Shown here piece after piece: positions 22,301 to 37,145 of a stretch of 64,000 nt of DNA. The stretch covers positions 12,754,072 to 12,818,071 of the forward strand of contig CM032663.1 of NCBI GenBank assembly GCA_019095985.1. The letters run 5' to 3'. Made by a program: the position numbers and the translations under genes. The notes under the pieces are model-generated. The model had not been told where the DNA came from. It did not search any database and was given only the letters and a program-made list of their open reading frames with translations. Within the stretch, counting starts at the first letter, position 1. Each line of letters opens with the position of its first letter. The stretch is from Streblospio benedicti (Eukaryota; Annelida; Polychaeta; Spionida; Spionidae).

Positions 22301-24091
22301 AATGAAAGAACTGCTTTATTCAGTAGTTTCTTTTATTTAGCTGTATGCAGAAACAAGATCTGACCAGATCATTTAGTATGAGGTTTATCATTAGTATTCC
22401 GGCCAGCCACAAATTGTGTCTGCTTCCATAATGTATTCCATCAGCTCACTTCAAGAAATAGAAATGGCAAAATGAGATATAGAAATGTCGTTAGTGAATT
22501 ACTTTGTTATGCAGTGGAATCTTTCCACAAGGAAATTTGGTCTGTATATTCTCATTCTAGTGCCGAGTAATATGAGAGGATGAGCGCTTACACGGAACTT
22601 TATATTTAAGCATTCATCTTCTAAAATGGAATCACAATAAGTGTTTTTGACAGAGCAAGCTTTCGCTGCGCACAGATTTGTACATTTGTACATCTATGTA
22701 TAAACTCTTTGGTTAATCAGCAATTCATTTGATGTTATTAGAAAACTAAAATGAGTCTTTCATATTCAAAAACTATTAGAATGATTATTATTATTATGAA
22801 TTTAGGTTTTATTGATTTAGGTGTCAAATATTAGACCTACAAACATTCTTGCTTTTTTGTATTTTGGGTTAATGATATTACTGTAGGACAGCTAGTGCAC
22901 AGAAGTACATGTAGCATTGAGGTGGTCAGATCTCTATGTAGTGCAGACCTAATTATACTGGCACATGATGAGTAACAGAACGATCAATGATTGCTTAGTG
23001 TACAAAAATATACAGCTGACACTATTGGAAATCATAGAGAAAATATAAATGTAGTCTCATCTACCTGTTTCCATGGTCGGTTTCTGTAAATCTCTTTCAT
23101 ACTGCACATATATGCATAGCTTAATATTAACTCTACTTTTAATAACTTGTGAATTGAATAATATGCCCGAAACATATCAGAATGAATAGATTCCAACTGG
23201 TTACATTCTTTAGTATGTCACTTCACACTCTTGTTTTTTAACGTACATTAGGTGAAGCAAAAGTCACGAAAACGTGGACACTCTTTTGAAGTCTACATGT
23301 GACAGATATTCTCATGATTCTGCTATATGTAGGATTTCAATTGGACTTTACAAGTCTTAATGTGAACAAGTCAATCAAGTGAATTACAGGCAGTCTGATA
23401 GGTTGCGTGCTGTGACTGTTAAAATGTCCATTCATTAATATCTACCAATGTGTGTTCCACTAAAATACTAGCTTGTAATTGTTGTCGGTAACCCTACTAT
23501 ACAAATCCTTGACAAATGTGAATGAAATTTAATCAATTGTGATGCTACTTGACAAAGATAAATGTCCCGTATAGATTTAAAATTAATATTTATTACAGCG
23601 TGCGCCATATGCCAAACTACGTTTGAATTACCATATTGCAATAAAATACATTATGCTTGCTATTGACTAAATAGATGAGGTATTGATATGCCCATTGATG
23701 ATTTCAGTGGTCACACAAAATGTATTACCTTGGCCTGCTCACAAGCCATTAGTAACATCTTGAGACTGAGTTCAGGTGGGTTCTAAATTACATGAATTAA
23801 ATAGAATCTACTATGGGGTACCATGAGTATTAACTCTTTTCTCCCTTGATGTCACAATAAGTTCTATGTGTGAAGAAACTGTGATTTGTTGAGTGTTAAC
23901 AGTAGATATTGAACCTTATACTGCCATTTTCAATTAGCTGATTTTCTTGCCTTGTATTGCAATAATGTACAAAGTTAATAATATTGTCGCCCGATCCTAC
24001 AGTATACAGTAGGTTGTTAATTAGATTATTATTGCATATTAGGCATGCTAATAATTTATACATACATGTATACATAAATGTGAAGATTTAA

Positions 24092-24297
24092 AAAAGAAAT
24101 GGTGATTGTGATATGGAAAACCATGATGTAACCCTGATAAATAACAGGTGAGCCATTCAGCTGGCCAGAAAGAACATTCTCCTGCGTACAATGATACCCA
24201 CGCATACTAGGGCCATATTCATACCGTCACCAAACGGCAAAATAAATGTTTATGAAATGAAAGAAGTGGCGATTGTGACGAGGAATACCATGATGTG
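24092..24297 (+). repeat. Diverged local direct repeat in intron 2
   Basis: A segment of about 38 bases at 24,092-24,130 (AGAAATGGTGATTGTGA, then CCATGATGT) recurs at 24,257-24,297 (AGAAGTGGCGATTGTGACG, then CCATGATGT), about 166 bases on, with several mismatches. Probably an old local duplication or the edges of an unrecognised element. Confidence 0.5.
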
Positions 24298-24419
24298 GAC
24301 ATCAAAGGTAGCGTGAGCTACAAGGTATGCATGAGTTGAGTGGTTGAGCCTATAAATAACACACTGTGCTCACTGCACACGCCGACAATAACACGCAGCC
24401 TGTTACATGCTAAATTAAA

Positions 24420-24640
24420 ACTCATGCTCAGCACGGCAATATGAGAGAACACATACTTCCTTGTGGTGAGCCGCTCATGATGAACACTGGTTCTACGTCA
24501 AATCATGGATGATGACGACGATGCTCACTATTACGACACTCCCTGTAATTTGCGTGATTTTGTGGCATAAAAACACGCGGCGAAATTGCGATTTGGTACA
24601 CGCTAATAATAATAATCTGCTCAAAAACACTTTTCCATGC
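24420..24640. other. GC-richer island in intron 2 (a)
   Basis: More CpG than the surrounding intron (GACGACGATG, CACGCGGCGAAATTGCG). It shares short phrases with two other islands: GTGAGC(C/T)GCTCATG with 26,713 and GTAATTTG(C/T)GTGATTT with 28,457. No conserved protein is encoded. A regulatory element or repeat relic is possible. Confidence 0.3.
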
Positions 24641-26489
24641 TATTGGAAATGTACCGGTATTAGAGTTGCTGAATATTACGGTTCATCATTTTGGACGATG
24701 TGAACATTTGCTTATATGCATGTATCAGGAATTTACAAGTATAAATTTTAAATTCCCAATGCATGGAATAGTCGTGATTTGCATTGCAACTCTGGGACTT
24801 TTACACTATGCAGTAATGTTTGCAGTTGTAATTGAATAGAAAATAGTGGAGTGATCCTAGTTTATTGTAAATGGTCATGTATGAGTCATATCCCTCGTTT
24901 TTTCGCTGGAAGGCTCACATGATTTAATATCACATCATGTCATATAAGAGGCAGTCTTGACCCTCCATTTGTCCCTGTTTTTATAGCTTCCTGCATTTTG
25001 CACTGATTTGTGCATTATTTTTAATCGTAAAATGTAAATGTCAATTTCATTATTGTGCACATTTATCCATTTATATGCTCAGGTGACTTACTGACCTTTG
25101 ACAATGAAATAAGATGAATTGAAGCAATTTAAAACACTACCACTGAGAATAAAACTTATGCACAGTTAGTGTTGTAACTTCCTTGATTTAGAAAGGTTTG
25201 TTTCTTCCTGAAATATCAACTTAATTATGCATTCATTTCTACCACTTTTTATTGCAAGACATTGCCTTTGTAAATCTTGATCCAAATGGGGCATGGCATA
25301 GATAGACTTGAATATTCATGTTTTTTCCCTCTTATAATAATATTATTTTATTTATTAATTGGAAGGTAGGTAGGTGTATAATTATGTCCTCAGCGAATTA
25401 TGGAACAAATACGAAAACATGTGTTTTTTGCTCAAAGATTCCATATATTTGGAATTTTCCATCGGTTTATTTTTGGGTCCCGAAGTAAAGCTTGTTCCTT
25501 TGCTGTTTCCTGTGGACCGAAGCATGATTCATTTATGAAAAGTAGAAGACAAGCAATAAAATGTCATCAAATGAGCAAGGAAACTGCTTTATTTATAGCT
25601 AGGTTGCATAATATTTTAATATTTATCATATAAAAGCGTACAGTTTTATAATACGTTGTATGAGTGCATTATAAGTAACTTTTGCAAAAACTTGTGTTTG
25701 GAAACTTTAAAAGGCATAGATAAATAGATATCTGTATTGTCTTAATAACTTCTATTTGTGACAAATCCCATGATATGAAACAAAGTCTTTTCAGGCTAGT
25801 CAAATCCCAACACATCTAACCCATCAGTCAGTAATTGAAAATATCTTTCTTCTTTCAAGAACTGAACCTTACTATCTAATCTTGGACATGAGCCTTATCG
25901 GTCTTATGTAGCATTGAGTTAACAAATTAATTGTATGTTTAGATATCAAAAACGGAACAAGCATCACATCAAACTGATATACATGTAGTGTGATTATGCG
26001 TGCACTGCACAAGTGTATTCTGTAGTTCCCACAATATAAGAAACATTCAGAAGATTGAATTGTAGGTGTCCAGTAGTCTTTGTGTAATGAGATTACCAAT
26101 GTATTGCATGTTCATTTGACCAAAGTAGTAGTGGGTTCAGATTTCCACGATCTAGGTACCTGATCAGGCAAGGATTCTTTGAGTAATTAACAGCAAGCTC
26201 AGACAGTGTCTTATTCTATTATTGTTATGTACCTACATGTACTTCAAAATACTTTGAATAGAGGTTACTTGTGGGTTCAGCCACAATTGGGACTGTTGAT
26301 GTGGTTGAGACAACAACAAAATGTCTGCAAGTCAGGTAAAAAAAATGGTTCGGAGAAAGCAAAATCTTTGATAATGCATCAAAGTAGTGACATTGATTTA
26401 AATTGAAAACAATTTAGTGAGGAATGTGTACACTTTCTCAGTCATTTTAAATGACCGAAAATCAAAAGAATTCCAAAATTACCCATAAG

Positions 26490-26790
26490 TTACTTCCAAA
26501 TCATACACATACTGCACCTCCATCTAATATTAGTTATATTAGTAATGGTCATAGTCATGTGACAGATCATTATGAAAGTATTACACGTAAATCTCTCACC
26601 ACTGTGGCTGTGGTTGCATGGGCATTGGGGTTGAGTATTGAGCCGCTGCCATGAGGCTATCTGGCCACCACCCGCTGCCGCCGCCACCGGTGTGTTATCA
26701 GTATTACTGCAGTGAGCTGCTCATGCTAAGCACTCGGATCTCTCATGGTGAGGTTGCAGCGAGGAGGTAGCCAGGTACAAAACATGTAGG
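26490..26790. other. GC-richer island in intron 2 (b)
   Basis: Includes a CCGCTGCCGCCGCCACCGG stretch near 26,670 and GTGAGCTGCTCATG shared in near-identical form with island (a). Short ORFs on both strands are not protein-like. Confidence 0.3.
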
Positions 26791-27121
26791 CAGCATGCAC
26801 GCCTGTCCACAGCCATGCAATACCATCCATGATACATATATGTGTTATATTAGCATGTATGTAAAGACTATAATTGTGTTAAGGCAAATGTGTTCGTCTA
26901 AAGATGTTTAGAACTAGATTTATCCATGATATTAGCCAGGCATAAGGCCTACCTGTCTTTTTATAAAGTCAAGTCTCCTGTCGTTTTTTATCATGTGCTA
27001 TCTACTTCAATGATGTTCATGATGTTGCTACATGCATAGCTCTAAAACAGATGTGTTTGAATGAGGCATAGGTATAGTATGATGCATCACGTCACATTAG
27101 GGTGAATATCAATGATGCTCT

Positions 27122-27280
27122 GGCAGATCCAGAATTTTAGAAAAGTTGTGACCTCAACCAGGAGATCTCATGGGCTTTGTGTATGCAAAAGTTCACACTG
27201 AGATGCTGAAAACCATGTGAAAATGTATCTTTCGTGGGTAATGGGGACACTCCCCCCTACGTTACGCCCTGGATCAGTCA
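27122..27280. mobile_element. CTGGATCTG-ended dispersed repeat, copy 3
   Basis: Begins GGCAGATCCAGAATTTTAGAA, the inverse of the usual right end, and finishes CGCCCTGGATCAGTCAGTG. It contains CTCATGGG at the position shared with copy 2 in inverse orientation. Decayed and non-coding. Confidence 0.5.
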
Positions 27281-28302
27281 GTGTGATGCGTTTTGTACTA
27301 TAGTAGTTTGTCATTTATTCATCGTTGAAGCATAAATGTGAGCTGCTAGGCTACGAAAATTGATTGTTTGGTATGTGCATTTGTACTATTAGTTTATAGG
27401 ACCTAGTTAATATGTACTTTGAAGAGCATTTTGTCCTTTATAGGCCTACCGATTAGCGACATTTTGTCCTTCATAGATAATGGATGATGACAGTTATACG
27501 CCCTAGTGGTCTGTAGTTTTTAGACCAGTTCAAGTTTGATAATGGAAATGTTTGACATTCTCTCAATAGCATCAAGTGAAATATATGTTACTATCATGCA
27601 GATTCATATATCCAGGTTTAAATTTTAAAGAACAAGAAGTTAAAACCTATTCTGGCTGGATAATGTATTGAAAATCATAGTATGGGTGAAAGGTTGATAT
27701 TGGTTTTCAATAAATCATCCAGAGAAAAAAGGTTCTAACCTGTTGTTTAGTAAGGGAAATATAAGATTAATTACAATCTCTTATTATTGGAAACATGAAT
27801 TATTCAACCTGTTGGTAAAAAGAGATTGAGCATACTCTAGTGAAGAAGTAACAAACTATGCTTTATCTGTAACAACTTCTACAGTGCTCTACCGGGGTGA
27901 CCAGTGAAATCTTCTAAATGATCAACTTTTTATATTTATAACTCTCGAACAACGAATTGAATACTTGTTTGTACTACACACTGTTTTTCCAACAATGCGT
28001 TTGAACCCAGGGCCTTAAAGTCTCTATTTCCAAACATTATAAAGTTGCCGAAGCAAGGACACAGTTTTTTATATAACTTTCCATTTTCCACAAGGTAAAA
28101 AGAAGATTCTAGACTCATTTTATATTATATATAAAATGAAGTAAAAGGAGCATATTACAAACACTTTCTAATAAAATATATATAAAGATGGCAAGTTAGA
28201 TGGAGTTAAATCTTAAGTTCCATATGAAACTTTACTGTGCCTACACCCTATTCCGTATTTAGAATGTTAAGATAATATAAAAAAAAGTAGCGGTGCTGTA
28301 AC

Positions 28303-28640
28303 ATGTTGCCATCGGTAGAGATGGACATACCTGTGTGCTGTGGAGGCGGCGGCGTATTCACCTGCTGTATTGTAATACGTGGAACACGGCACAATAGGAT
28401 CATCCACCAGCCAGCCACAGCAGCAACGACCTCCACATTAGCCACAATAATGAGTGTAATTTGTGTGATTTATGCCAGGCACACAATGTTTCCTAATCAG
28501 CTCAAGTTCTACTGCGTTGATGCTGGCATGATGGTCGCCCTGGTGGTGGCACTGGTCAGTTCAGGCTGCTTGGGTGTCACGGAATCCAGGGCTGGGGGTT
28601 CGTGTTCACAGTATATTACAGCTTGTGGCTAAATGTGATA
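28303..28640. other. GC-richer island in intron 2 (c) with a 109-codon frame
   Basis: Contains GGAGGCGGCGGCG and AGCAGCAACGAC stretches. The plus-strand frame 28,303-28,632 is open but shows no family resemblance, only Cys/Val/Ala-rich composition. It shares GTAATTTGTGTGATTT with island (a). A small unrecognised gene, an unannotated exon or a regulatory island all remain possible; I favour non-coding. Confidence 0.3.
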
Positions 28641-31600
28641 GGTATAAGGCGTGGTGGACCTTGTTGATTACCACTGGGCATGATGAATAGGAGTATAAAT
28701 GAGATCCTGACTCAGTCTCATCAGTTACTATTCGTATAGAAAAAAACTAGTAGTAATTCCGCTTGAAGAATAAGGTGTGTGTTAAGAAACATCAGTACCA
28801 CAATCATTATTGTCTCACTAGACTCAACAATGCTCACTGAAGGTAGAGTTTTGTTAAATAATCAGTTTGAATATTTGTAGAATTCATTCCCTCTTCAACG
28901 TTTTCAAGCACATGAAACTTACCTGGAAACATCATTGCTCTCATTATCGTTAATGAGCTGACTTCTTCAGAAACAATGAGAAATTATGAGGTATACATCG
29001 ATGTGACATTACAGCTAATAATCTAATGACGCCTACTTAAATCTTCATTATCTTCCATAATCAGTTCGAAAACCCTATTAGATGCAGTAAAATTATTACA
29101 ATAAGGCAGAGTTACCTTTTTGCACTGGGCTGAGCAGAAGGGTGTTTTGAGTCCTGCTGCTAAATGATTGGTGTCATTGATTCCCAAAGCTCCATAATGG
29201 GATTGCTCTCAGATGGGCAAGTTTTTTTATCAAATGTCTTCATTTTAAACACTGCATTATATAGACTGTATATTAGACTGTTATTGTCTTCTTGCTAGAA
29301 TGTTTTAACAGCTTGATGTATGCACTCTTCATTAAGAGATAGTTTGCTGACAATCCAATGTTAACATTGTTAAGTGGCAATCATTGCATATTATGTTATA
29401 GTTCATTAGTCTTACCTGTACCTTTATAATGTTTGGGTGCATGTGCTAAAGATCCAGGATTTTATGAGGGCCTGGGCATCAGAATGCACATTGAAAGCAT
29501 CACCCAATCACCCTACTGATCATGCTCAAAATGATCCGTAAATGCTATGGAAGGGTTTGCTTGATGCCCACGATCTGCCTTAATGCTTGCAAAAAGATCG
29601 GCAACTTATTATATATGAGTTTGTGCAATAACATTTATTTGCCCTAAACACGAACAGGACTTCATGGTAATAATGAGCTTTAAACCACAAGTAGCTAATA
29701 ATTAGATGTGAAACAGCTCTGTAAGTGAAATATTTACAACATTTATGGCTTTAAACTGCCTTTCCAGCCGACAAATATGACAGTCGAAATCATAATATTG
29801 CCACAAAATAATAATGACATATCTTTTGCCATGCATTCAACATAAACACTTTTTATATGACATTGCAGCATTGTGTGCAAATTGACATAATTGGTGACCT
29901 GGGACGCTGGCATCAATTATTAAAGCATATCACAGAAGGATTCCTTATATTAGTGTATTAAAAAAGATTCAAACATATGCTGCTTTATGCATCAGTCCTG
30001 GCAACCTCAACTTTCATTGACCAAATGACTTGAAGTAGACAGACTTTCTACATTTTAGACGCTAATTGGCCCTTCTTTTGGTTAGTGGGATTTTCAAGGT
30101 GACCATATATTTCATAGAGATATATTCGTTTATATAGGTTAATAAAAATAGTATTCAGACTGATTCCTTATATAGTGGAGCACCTGCAGTATCGTCTGTC
30201 CGGTAGCTGAATTTGGTCAGAAGAGTAAAAATAAGTAGACCATACAAGTCTACTCATACACTTACTGGCATAAATATTGACCTAACTAGTTCTTAGAAAC
30301 TTCCATTTTTACTTGCAATATGTTGAGGCTATATTCCAATGATAAAATAACTCACCCATAAAATCATTAACAGTGTTTTATAGTATTCCCTAGTGCATAT
30401 GAATTTTTGATGTATATTTATACGTTTATAGAGCCTAATGCCATAGTGAGCCTGTGTGAATTGAATATACAGGGTTTAACACAAGGCCATTGTTGACAAT
30501 TGTTTAAAACGCCCACAATTGTGTTCCTAACCCAACGTGGACTCTGTATTCAATGTGGTAAAGAACATTCATGTAAAGGCCCACACTTAGCATTATTAGG
30601 ATGTCAAATAGTGCCTCATAGAATCGATCTAGTATGATCTGGACTTGATAGCCATAATCTGAGTTGACCATATAGAAAAAAAACTAAACTGCAACGCAAA
30701 CATTTTATATAGTGCTTTTAAATCATAAGAGCAAGAATTTACGACAGGATGGATAGAAAACTACAAGCAATGTTTATTTCATCTGTTTGCTGGAAGGTTT
30801 GAAAGGTATAAACTGACAAAACTTTATCGCAAATACATTGAACACTCTTAGAGATATTCCTTGAATGTCAATTATCGTATCACTGCTTTGTGAAAACCTG
30901 GCTTATAAGAAGCCAGAAATCGGTTTCAATGTTGAACTGAAAGCAAAATATGCTGATTGGGTAACTCTCATTTTTGAGCTGCATTTTTGAGTGTGACAAG
31001 CTTCTAAACGCTCTCAAGCTTTATTGAATATAATAGTACATAATTATGAGTTCTGTGAATTGAGCGATACTCACAATCAGTGGTATAGCAGCTGTGTTAA
31101 AATTTATTAGGTGCAGTACACAGGAACTGATGACAATGTACGCATTGATTGGTAACTCTGTTCTGTGACACCCTATTGTGTGTTCGGTGTAGAACATGAC
31201 ATACATAATGGTAGTTGGAGCACTCTGTTGAAGTCGTGGTTACACAGAATCAATGACTACCTGCTATACACAGCTCCTACTGCTTTTGCTAAAACTTAAC
31301 AACTATTGAAAATCCAGTTGAATTAGATGTTATTAATAACGGATGTTTCCTCTAAATTGTAAATATAAAGCCGTATTTGTCCTTTATGAATTCGAAACTT
31401 TAGGAAGTCTGCATTGGGAACTTGCACTATGTATACGGACATTCAAATGTTAAAACTTTACGATTACAAAATCTCGTGTGAAGATTCAGTTTTACATCAA
31501 GTTATCATAAGCAATATGTAAAGGTGCAGCTTATAATTACCATATATTTTCTTCGTGACAAAGACAACCCATTGAAGCATGCGTGTTCATTTGCATAGTT

Positions 31601-32514
31601 TATAACCAACTTTCATAGAAACTGCATGACTGTAATCTTTTTAAACCTATATGTCACATAACATGACACTTTGATTATTATGAAGACAAGATCATATAAG
31701 TAACAAGTGCCATGGTTGTGTGGAAAGTGTCTTCTCTAGTCTTCTGTTATGTATATTATTTGATGAGCACTACCTACATGTTCTCAATATGAAGTGAAAC
31801 TATAACTGCTAATGATGTTTGATGCCTGGACTCTTTATTATCAATGTGTAATTAGTGTTAGTCTAATGAACTTAATTGTACATGTATAATAATACAATTA
31901 TATTCTTTATATGAAACTAAGTATGTTTCCTTTTTTCATGTACATGTAGATAAAATATAGCATCTCCAAAAGGCTTTCAGTTGAAAAAAATGTGCAACGT
32001 CTTTGCATTGATTGAATGCTTAAAACATTGCCAATTTAGTTGAAATGATAAAGTGATGTTCTAAAAAGTCAAAGTAAACAGGGTATAGATTCATGGCCTA
32101 AATGTTTATCTTTATTCTTAGTGGGGTATTACTATCTCGGAGTCAAACGGTTGTTTATTAAAGGCAAACTTTCATTAGATCTTGAGGGCTAGGAAATTTA
32201 AGTTTCAGTAAAGAGGGAACACTTTCACAAATTAATATTTTACAGCTTATGAGCCTGAGTTTTACACTTGTGGCACTTGTGTGAATGTCTTGGTCCCTAG
32301 GCATGACCCATGGTGTCAACCTTGAGAGATAATGTAATGCAGTTATGAATTCTCTTCAGTTTTTTAAAAAGTAGAAATGAATGTACCAATGTTCTAGAGT
32401 AAATTACAAATAATTTTGAACAATCAGGAATAGAGTGTGAGGTTTGAAAAGATGTTCATGCTGTATGATCAGCATGTAACTGGTCCTGATATTGGTTACA
32501 TAGACTGAGGAGGT

Positions 32515-32650
32515 TGTGCAAAACTCCCTTTTTTGCTACCAAAATATTTCATTTTCATGGTTTTTAGGTATATCTACAAACAATCATGAGTACGAAACCC
32601 CTGAGATCCCTTAAGTGTACCCTCTCCCTTTTCCAAAAACCTGGATCTGC
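32515..32650. mobile_element. CTGGATCTG-ended dispersed repeat, copy 4
   Basis: Shares ACCCCTGAGAT and the end block TTTTCCAAAAACCTGGATCTG with copies 1 and 2. A facing TGCCAGATCCAGTAGGGGAGC begins 10 bases later (about 32,660), which looks like the start of a second, truncated copy. Confidence 0.6.
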
Positions 32651-34290
32651 ATGTATCACTGCCAGATCCAGTAGGGGAGCAATCATTCCCCGAATTTCCA
32701 CAAGTATGTCATTTGGTTGGGTTTGCTGCATGGCCCATCATGTTGGCTTTACATACATGTATGTCGATTTAATGAAATTCTTTTTTGTGGGCCGGATTTT
32801 ACATATATGTACCATCTTCTCAGAAAATCTGGGTATCACTGTGAACTGTTGACACGTGAAAACATATCTACTGGGAATATATACAAAATTATGTATATGT
32901 TAAATTTTTCTTTCTATTCACATGCATAAGTGAAGTTAATGTTGGAAAATGATGATATGACTATGGACTGTGAGAGATAACATTTATATTTCGAATCTGC
33001 CATCTAATGGGCCATATGTGTCTAAAAGTGCAAACTATGATCAACGAAGTGGTTGACCTATTTTTCATCATTTACAAGTAATATAATGAACCTTTAATGA
33101 ACCTACATTTTGACCTTGTTTGATACATAGTAATAAAGAACAAAATTGCAATTTAATTGACAAATTGTTGGTTGATATTTTTCAGTTGATAAATGTATTA
33201 TGGCTCATTTCATATGTTGCATAGCAAGGTTATTGCAGCACTGATATTTGCTGAACACATTAACAACCAAATTGGGAATTATATTCTAACCATGTAACAA
33301 CATGTAGTCCATTTTTTGTGAATGATAAAGAATTTTGATGTGCTGCATAATCATACTCCCCAAATTATGTTGATTTGAATTTCCTTTAAATTTTGGAGAA
33401 ATAGAAATACACATTACCAGATGAAGTAGTCAAGTATTTACTGGATCAGAATCCACATTTATGAAATAGGGTATAAAGAGCACAGTACCATATATGCCAA
33501 TGCTCTGTCAATATCAGCAATTAACTTGATTGATTGATAGATAAACCTTTGATCCAAGGTCAACATCAAAGTCAACTGCATCAGTTTATGTCTTTTAAAT
33601 GGGACTTTGAAAAGATATTTACATATTTGAATAAAAAGTCATTCTTCTTTATTAAATCTTCTCAAATCTCTATATAATATATGAGTTACTTAATGCAGTT
33701 GGCTTTGGTCAACACTATTTGAAATGAATGCTGAGTAGGCTAGATAACTTGTATCTGGATAGTAAGTATGTATACTACATAATAGCATAAATGGGGCGGG
33801 TTTATAAGGAAGTGGGATGTGGGAAATAAGCCAAAAATTGAGGGATGTGGGATTTCAAGGAAGTGGGATGTGGGGAAAAACCTTTTAAGTTTGTGGGATG
33901 TGGGAAATAAGGCCAAAAAATTAGGGGTGTGGCATTTCTTGATCCCTCATACCTCCCCCTTACAACCCCATCACCAACCCCAACCCCACTCCCACTCTCC
34001 AAAATACATACATGTAATGTCCATCTATTTCTGATATTAGATACTTGTTTGCATGAAAACAATGATGTTTATTCAATTTTTATGGTTGAGCTTGTATAAT
34101 GTTCAATATCAGATAATGTCCCGTAATGGGCTCTGGAAGTGCATGGGTACTCATCGTGACCTATCTTTAATAGGGCATGAACTCAAATGGATATGGCTAT
34201 GGGTTAATTTAACTGACATACATGTAATACACATTTTAATAATGCTTCTTCAAAAAATTTAATTTTGGATGGTTCGTCAGTCATAAAACA

Positions 34291-34305
34291 CTGCTGCTGC
34301 TGCTG
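34291..34305 (+). repeat. (CTG)5 microsatellite
   Basis: Five CTG units in intron 2. Short and simple. Confidence 0.9.
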
Positions 34306-37084
34306 CTAATATCTATTTACCTCTGGGTAGATAGAGATCTTCAAGGTCATTACCATAATTATAAACTTGATGTGAACAAGAACCATCTTGTTGATTATCA
34401 GTCAGAGGTTGACCCATATTTAAGGAAACCTTTTTATATGATGCCATATTTGACAGGGAGAAAAGTGTGTTTATGAAGGGAGGGTGGGTCATAAATTTCT
34501 CATCTCAGACAAACCGGCCCTGCCAAGCTGTGATATGTTCAGGTGCAAGTGGCAAGGAGGATAAATGATCTTGTGCAAATGATTTGCATCAATGGATTAA
34601 TATCAGAAGGCTGACATCTTCAACCCAGAAAGGGTAATTGTCACCAGACCAATAAGATATACACAAACATGCTTGAATTTCCATACCCCATGTGCTGCTT
34701 CTTAATTGTTTTGTAACTTGCGCTACATGTTGAAGATGTCCTGTAATGTCGATAGAACATCTTACGTAAAAAGTTAAAAAATTAGTGTATAAAAAACGTC
34801 CATACAAAATTTACGATAAAATACAATTTTAGCAATTTTAGCGGTAGGCATTAACATGAGCAGGTACTACTACTACTTTCTGCAAACCCATCAATGCACA
34901 AGTACCCGTGACCTTCCTGAAAGCAAGGTGCAAATACCTGATAAATGTTTCTTCTAAAGAAGACATTTCCATTAAACTAACAGGTCCTTCTGCCATCTAA
35001 TGGAGCGCAATGACGCACACACACCTGCAGTTCTAATGTATTAATGCCCTGCTCAACTAATGACCAACAATACACATCGTTCCGATGTGTTTGTTAGCAT
35101 AATGCAAATCACTGATTACGTCTGCTCACATATAAAAGGTCGCTCACAACAAAACAATAACGCAAATACGTGTTTTTCCTTGTGACCCTCGTTGTTGCAG
35201 TGCAAACAATCACGGAGAAAGCTTATATCATCTGCTGCTATTGCATTTGCTGCTATTATATGTATCTCTCCGACTCTCACCCAAGTGGTGAACAATGTTC
35301 TTCATGTTTTCATTTATGCTGGATGTACAGTTTTATTGCACATTTTGTGTCAGTGGCACAGTAAAAGCTCATGTTCAATTATGAAGTAGGTTAATATTTG
35401 CACTACATTGTATTGAAATGTCATGCTGAAAACCAAATCATGTCAAAGTCCTTCTACAATTCGTATCCAAAAACGAGTACATTACGAGTCATTCTATAAC
35501 CCAGTCAAGGCCTGCTCCCACTGGACATTTATGCATATTTCTCATTTTAGAACTAGGGCCAAGTGACAACATTAGAGAGAGACTTGCGTGGGTGTATTCT
35601 ACATAAGTTGATATCAAAAGAATAACCATAGCCGCAATAAACCACAGATTGTCATGTATATTTTCAGCCAGAGAAAGCAAGTACATTGCAGTCGATAAAT
35701 CTGTCGTCCATCTTCTTTAGTCCTGTATTATCACTCACTCATGTTCCTTAAATGTCCATCATGGACAAGTACTGTTTGTTTTTGCTTGACAGACCTTTTT
35801 TCAACCTACTTGGTGTATTTGAGATATATTTTTTCAACAACTTGTTTGTCCTTTGACTTGCAAATGTGTATGTGTATCGTTAAAAAAAAAGCTTGTAGAA
35901 GTTTGATGATGAGTGAAGCATTGTTTATTCTGGATATATACAACCAACTTCTTATCACAAGCTGAGCACTATGAAATCTGAAATTAACATTGGCACTATA
36001 CACCATTTTAAAGAGATTTTTGTGATGTGAACCTTGACCTAAATGTGACTAACTGCCTCATTGGTGCCTAAACCATCTTGAGCACCAAAAACATGATAAA
36101 TCTTCAGAAATTACTTATTAAACCCCTCATTAAAAGTAGATTACTCTGGGTAATATAACATCTAGATTTACAGCCAGTGTTAACACTAGGGCAAAATAAT
36201 GATTACGGTTCTCAAAAGAAAACAGTGAAACAATCATTTTATTTCTTAGAATGTTTTGTACTTTTTCATACAGTGTACACAGTTACTTCTCTCGTGAGAC
36301 TCACAGTGATAGATTAAAATGCCTTGTGATAAATTCTATTAGATTTCCATCTGCACCTGATTCCATTGTGAATATTTTCATTGTGAAAGCGAGAAAATGG
36401 CAGATATTGGGTTTTCTTTGCTTTATTTTAGCTCACATTGAATTTTGTGTCTCACTGTGGGTTGAGGTGCTAACGTGGTCAGATCTCTTATGAGTAACCA
36501 ATACTATGCATAAGGAATACTGTGTCTTGTGTGTAGAATTCAGGCAGGCATTACTTTTTAACGTGCCATTGGAATTTCTTGTCTAGTCCTATTTTTTTTC
36601 AAACAATTCTAAATTGATATGTATCAAAACACATGTGGAAAGCTTAAATACCCTTTTTCTATTCAGAGATTTTAAAATGTATAAAAAGTTTCACTTGTTA
36701 TAGAAAAGAAAATGTGCTTCCTACCCCTTGAGGCAGCATAAGCTGCCATGTAAGCAAGCCTTCTTTGATGTATCTGTTTAGCCTGGGCCTTCCTATTATC
36801 CGAGGTAAATTTGGACATGCAATTTATAGTGTTTTGAAAAAAAGCCGTGCTCAACACAAATCAATTTTCCAATTTTAACATCCATGCTGATATTTTACCA
36901 CAGAAATGAAATAACATTTTCTATACTTCGACTTGCCATGTTTAAGCTACATTTGTTGAAGTTGTAAGATTTGGAATCTACAAATGCTTGATAAGTTTTA
37001 AGATGGAATGAAAATTGTGACCTTGAAATGAGCTTTACATATTCAGGGCTCCAAGAATACATAAAACAAGTTAATCACAATCAT

Positions 37085-37145
37085 CCCACTGAGGGTTAGA
37101 ACCCATAGCCAGATGATCACCAGTCCATCAAGCTGTTGAGTGTGT
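37085..37145 (-). mobile_element. Possible tRNA-like SINE relic
   Basis: On the minus strand GGGTTCTAACCCTC (37,104-37,091) resembles a box B/T arm, preceded by CAACAGCTTGATGGACTGGTG. That stretch recalls AACAGCTTGGTGCTAAGG in the SINE head near 12,020. No complete cloverleaf can be drawn, and the limits are unknown. Confidence 0.35.

Noticed and set aside
28303-28632. 109-codon ORF as a gene
   Set aside because: No recognisable domain and a skewed composition typical of a CpG-richer island; kept only as an island.
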